Below are positions 61,949 through 64,000 of a stretch of DNA of 64,000 nt, one piece after another. The notes beneath the pieces were generated by a model. It was not told where the DNA came from. It did no database searches and worked only from the letters and a program-made list of their open reading frames with translations. Position numbers and translations under genes: made by a program. Numbering within the stretch: the stretch's first letter is position 1; every line of letters starts with the position of its first letter. Source of the stretch: Pseudomonas sp. DG56-2 (GTDB lineage Bacteria; Pseudomonadota; Gammaproteobacteria; Pseudomonadales; Pseudomonadaceae); assembly GCF_004803755.1 (NCBI RefSeq), contig NZ_CP032311.1, positions 5,172,001 through 5,236,000 on the forward strand, read 5' to 3'.

Positions 61949-62749
61949 TCACCGGGCAGGCATAGTGGCAGTACGAGCCTGACGTCGATATTGCTCTGGC
62001 GTGCAGTTGGCATGACGCTGGAACATGGCAATAAACGCCGAGGGGCTGCTGTAGCCCAGGTCATAGGCAATCTGCTGGATCGGCAGGTTCTGCTCCAGCG
62101 CGTCGATCGCCCGAAGAAAGCGCAGACGCAAACGCCACTCGCCAAAGCTGATGCCCAACTCACGCAAAAATTGACGCGCCAAGGTGCGTTCACTGACATG
62201 GACACTGGCGGCCCAATCGGCCAATGGCCGGTTGTCCGCAGGAGCAGCCTGCAACGCCTGGAGAATGCCATCCAGGCCGGCACTGCGAGCGAAGGGCAGA
62301 AAGCAGGTTTGGGTGGGTGCCTGGCGCAGTTGATCGACCAGCACCTGAGCCAGTCGCCGATCCGCGTCATCCTCGGGAATATTGACGTCACGCCGGGCAA
62401 AGTCGCCGAGGATGGCCTTGAGGATCTCGCTGATGACCAGTGTGCACGGCTGCGCCGGCAATGCCTGACACAGCGCACGATCCAGGTACACCGAGCGGTA
62501 GACGATGGCCTGGGGGTTGTAGCAACTGTGTTCAGTGCCTGGTGGCACCCAGACTGCATAGTGCGGCGGCGAGACAAAACGCTGCCCGTCTATTTCCAGG
62601 TGCATGATGCCGTGGGCGGTGTAATTGAGTTGCCCCCAGTCATGACGATGCGCAGGGCCATGAGTATCGGCGCCGAACTCGTCGTAGCGGAAATAGACCG
62701 GTGCCGGTAAGGCGGTGAATGTAGGGATATTGACGTATTTGCGCGACAT
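61949..62749 (-). CDS. AraC family transcriptional regulator
   Basis: 266 residues from ATG (MSRKYVNIPTFTALP), preferred because the longer frame runs through the operator. The N-terminal cupin sensor domain (HRHDWGQLNYTAHGIMHLEI) is followed by two C-terminal helix-turn-helix motifs (SERTLARQFLRELGISFGEW and IQQIAYDLGYSSPSAFIAMF). It is divergent from the EamA exporter and likely controls it. Cupin histidines suggest a small-molecule ligand, not identified. Confidence 0.92.
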   Translation of the reverse strand: MSRKYVNIPTFTALPAPVYFRYDEFGADTHGPAHRHDWGQLNYTAHGIMHLEIDGQRFVSPPHYAVWVPPGTEHSCYNPQAIVYRSVYLDRALCQALPAQPCTLVISEILKAILGDFARRDVNIPEDDADRRLAQVLVDQLRQAPTQTCFLPFARSAGLDGILQALQAAPADNRPLADWAASVHVSERTLARQFLRELGISFGEWRLRLRFLRAIDALEQNLPIQQIAYDLGYSSPSAFIAMFQRHANCTPEQYRRQARTATMPAR

Positions 62750-62785
62750 GTTGTCTGGATCAATGGGCCGGTTGTCTGGATACAA
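62750..62785. promoter_or_regulatory. Direct-repeat operators between AraC and EamA genes
   Basis: GTTGTCTGGATCAA (62750-62763) and GTTGTCTGGATACAA (62771-62785) are direct repeats spaced exactly 21 bp, two helical turns, as is usual for AraC-type binding. The first abuts the regulator start codon, fitting autorepression; the second faces the exporter. GATAAT at 62811 may be the exporter's -10. Confidence 0.65.
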
Positions 62786-62847
62786 GTATAAGCAACAGAA
62801 CAGACACATGGATAATAGTGTCCTGTACCCATACGAGTTTCTGCGAC

Positions 62848-63744
62848 ATGAATTATGCGTTTCCGCTGTTGGCTATCCTGATCTGGGCCGGCAACACCGT
62901 GATCACCAAAATGTCGGCCGGGGCCATTTTTCCCGCCGAAATCGGTTTCTATCGCTGGCTGCTGGCCGGGCTGTTGTTCACGCCCTTCCTGCTGAGGCCG
63001 ATGCTGCGCAACTGGGCGCACATCCGCCCGAACCTGGGCAAGATCTTCATTCTCGGCGTGCTGGGTATGGCGGTGTACCAGAGCCTGGCCTATTTCGCCG
63101 CCGCCGTAACCAGTGCGACCAACATGGGCATCATCCTCTCGTTGATGCCGCTGATGTCCCTGGCAATGGCCATCATCAGTCTGGGCCTGCGCTTGACCTT
63201 CGGCGCCTTGATCGGGGCGGTGGTGTCTTTTATCGGCGTGTTGGTCGTGGTGTCAGGCGGCGACCTGGGATTGCTCCTGCAACATGGCCTTAACAGCGGC
63301 GATGCGCTGATGCTGATCGCCACGCTGGCCTATGCGCTATACAGCACCTTACTGAAGAAATGGCAGCTACGGCTTGCGCCACTGCTCTTGCTGTACCTGC
63401 AGGTACTGGTGGCGATCATTGTGCTGTTCCCGCTGTTTCTGTTCTCGGAAAAGACCGGTCTGGGCACCGGCAACATAGGGTTGGTGCTGTACGCCTGCGT
63501 GCTCGCCTCGATGGTTGCACCACTGGCCTGGATGCAAGCCGTTACCCGCCTGGGGCCAAGCCGCACCACGCTGTTTTTCAACCTGCTGCCGGCAATCACG
63601 GCGGTGATCGCGGCCTTGGTATTGAATGAACAGCTAGCGCTGTATCACCTGGTCGGCGGCCTGATGACCCTGGCCGGCGTAATCCTTGCCGAACGCTGGA
63701 AAACCCCAGTGCGTCCGGTTCCCGCTACAACCCGGCAGCCTTGA
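62848..63744 (+). CDS. EamA/DMT family exporter
   Basis: 298 residues from ATG (MNYAFPLLAILIWAGNTVIT). About ten helices in two EamA repeats (first: LAILIWAGNTVITKM; second: DALMLIATLAYALYSTLLKKW). Drug/metabolite superfamily members often export amino acids or toxic metabolites. It is divergent from, and probably activated by, the adjacent AraC regulator. Substrate unknown. Confidence 0.92.
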   Translation: MNYAFPLLAILIWAGNTVITKMSAGAIFPAEIGFYRWLLAGLLFTPFLLRPMLRNWAHIRPNLGKIFILGVLGMAVYQSLAYFAAAVTSATNMGIILSLMPLMSLAMAIISLGLRLTFGALIGAVVSFIGVLVVVSGGDLGLLLQHGLNSGDALMLIATLAYALYSTLLKKWQLRLAPLLLLYLQVLVAIIVLFPLFLFSEKTGLGTGNIGLVLYACVLASMVAPLAWMQAVTRLGPSRTTLFFNLLPAITAVIAALVLNEQLALYHLVGGLMTLAGVILAERWKTPVRPVPATTRQP

Positions 63745-64000
63745 GTCGCGCCGCATGCTCGGTGAACAGCCTTAGCGGATCGGCGCCCTTGCCTACCGCG
63801 CCCAATGACTGATTGACGATATCCAGGTGGTCGAGCGGGTAGTCATCGCCGATCACCTGGCCCAGGTGCGAGCTGTAGCGCCCGACCATGCCATCGCACT
63901 GTCCGGACTCGCGCACGAAGGTGCGCGCAAACAAGCGACAGAATCGGTTGCTGCCATCCAGGCGGTTCAAGCCCTTGTCAGTCAAACCGGGCTGCAACGT
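63725..64000 (-). CDS. Triacylglycerol lipase, C-terminal part (window edge)
   Basis: Only the last 91 residues are in the window; the frame is open to base 64000. The C-terminal pattern CDGMVGRYSSHLGQVIGDDYPLDHLDIVNQ resembles the end of Pseudomonas lactonizing lipase LipA as I remember it. In that family the catalytic Asp is in the first part, and the catalytic His with a Ca2+-binding Asp in the HLD part. The ending AARLKAAGL also matches. A foldase gene would be expected next to the lipase; none is seen on this side. The 3' end overlaps that of the EamA gene by 20 bases. Confidence 0.8.
   Translation of the reverse strand, partial: TLQPGLTDKGLNRLDGSNRFCRLFARTFVRESGQCDGMVGRYSSHLGQVIGDDYPLDHLDIVNQSLGAVGKGADPLRLFTEHAARLKAAGL

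Overview
The window is chromosomal DNA of a fluorescent Pseudomonas, most likely of the putida/fluorescens lineage. The evidence is gene content and order. speA, a SUI1-family gene, a Nudix gene, a DUF2333 gene, gcbA, ctpL, dsbD, aroQ, accB, accC, prmA, dusB, fis, purH, purD, retS and marC follow the order I remember for P. aeruginosa PA4839-PA4857. The window also has Pseudomonas-type REP sequences and a GC-rich backbone. No tRNA, rRNA, CRISPR array or insertion sequence was seen.

Layout. (1) 1-5830: an AT-richer tandem array of one partial and six complete paralogous membrane-protein genes, each overlapping the next by ATGA. (2) 5948-10195, minus strand: speA, SUI1-like factor, Nudix hydrolase and DUF2333 protein. 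(3) 10477-18623: c-di-GMP cyclase GcbA, chemoreceptor CtpL, DsbD, AroQ and the acetyl-CoA carboxylase pair AccB/AccC. (4) 18624-19573: a protein-free region dominated by a 627-bp inverted repeat with about 250-bp arms. (5) 19574-30046: prmA, a zinc-ribbon/DUF3426 protein, dusB-fis, purH, purD, retS and marC, with REP pairs in two gaps. (6) 30043-32106, minus strand: three genes for divergent paralogues of unknown function. (7) 32208-39742: a cobalamin (corrin ring) block, cobG-cobH-cobI-cobJ on minus and cobL-cbiD-cobK on plus. (8) 39802-40442: a VapBC-type toxin-antitoxin pair. (9) 40545-41863: an NfeD/SPFH membrane pair. (10) 41984-46883: a copper-handling cluster (two DUF2946 proteins, PCuAC chaperone, OprC-like receptor, PepSY protein). 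(11) 47010-49749: a BtuCDF-type ABC importer. (12) 49859-57003: cycA and the urea transporter urtABCDE, which has a clear sigma-54 promoter, followed by two acetyltransferases to 58098. (13) 58145-60825: chaperone genes cbpM/cbpA and a divergent short Hsp70, with a heat-shock-type promoter before cbpA. (14) 60895-64000: AI-2E transporter, AraC regulator divergent from an EamA exporter, and the C-terminal end of a triacylglycerol lipase.

The least explained parts are the mosaic tandem array, the three-paralogue cassette with a potentially self-sequestering leader, and the large inverted repeat, whose two arms keep short hairpins by paired base changes. Much of the rest is core metabolism, signalling and transport. 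Its regulation can be partly read from the sequence: the sigma-54 promoter of urtA, the sigma-32-like promoter of cbpA, the direct-repeat operators at the AraC/EamA divergence and the repeats in the vapBC promoter.
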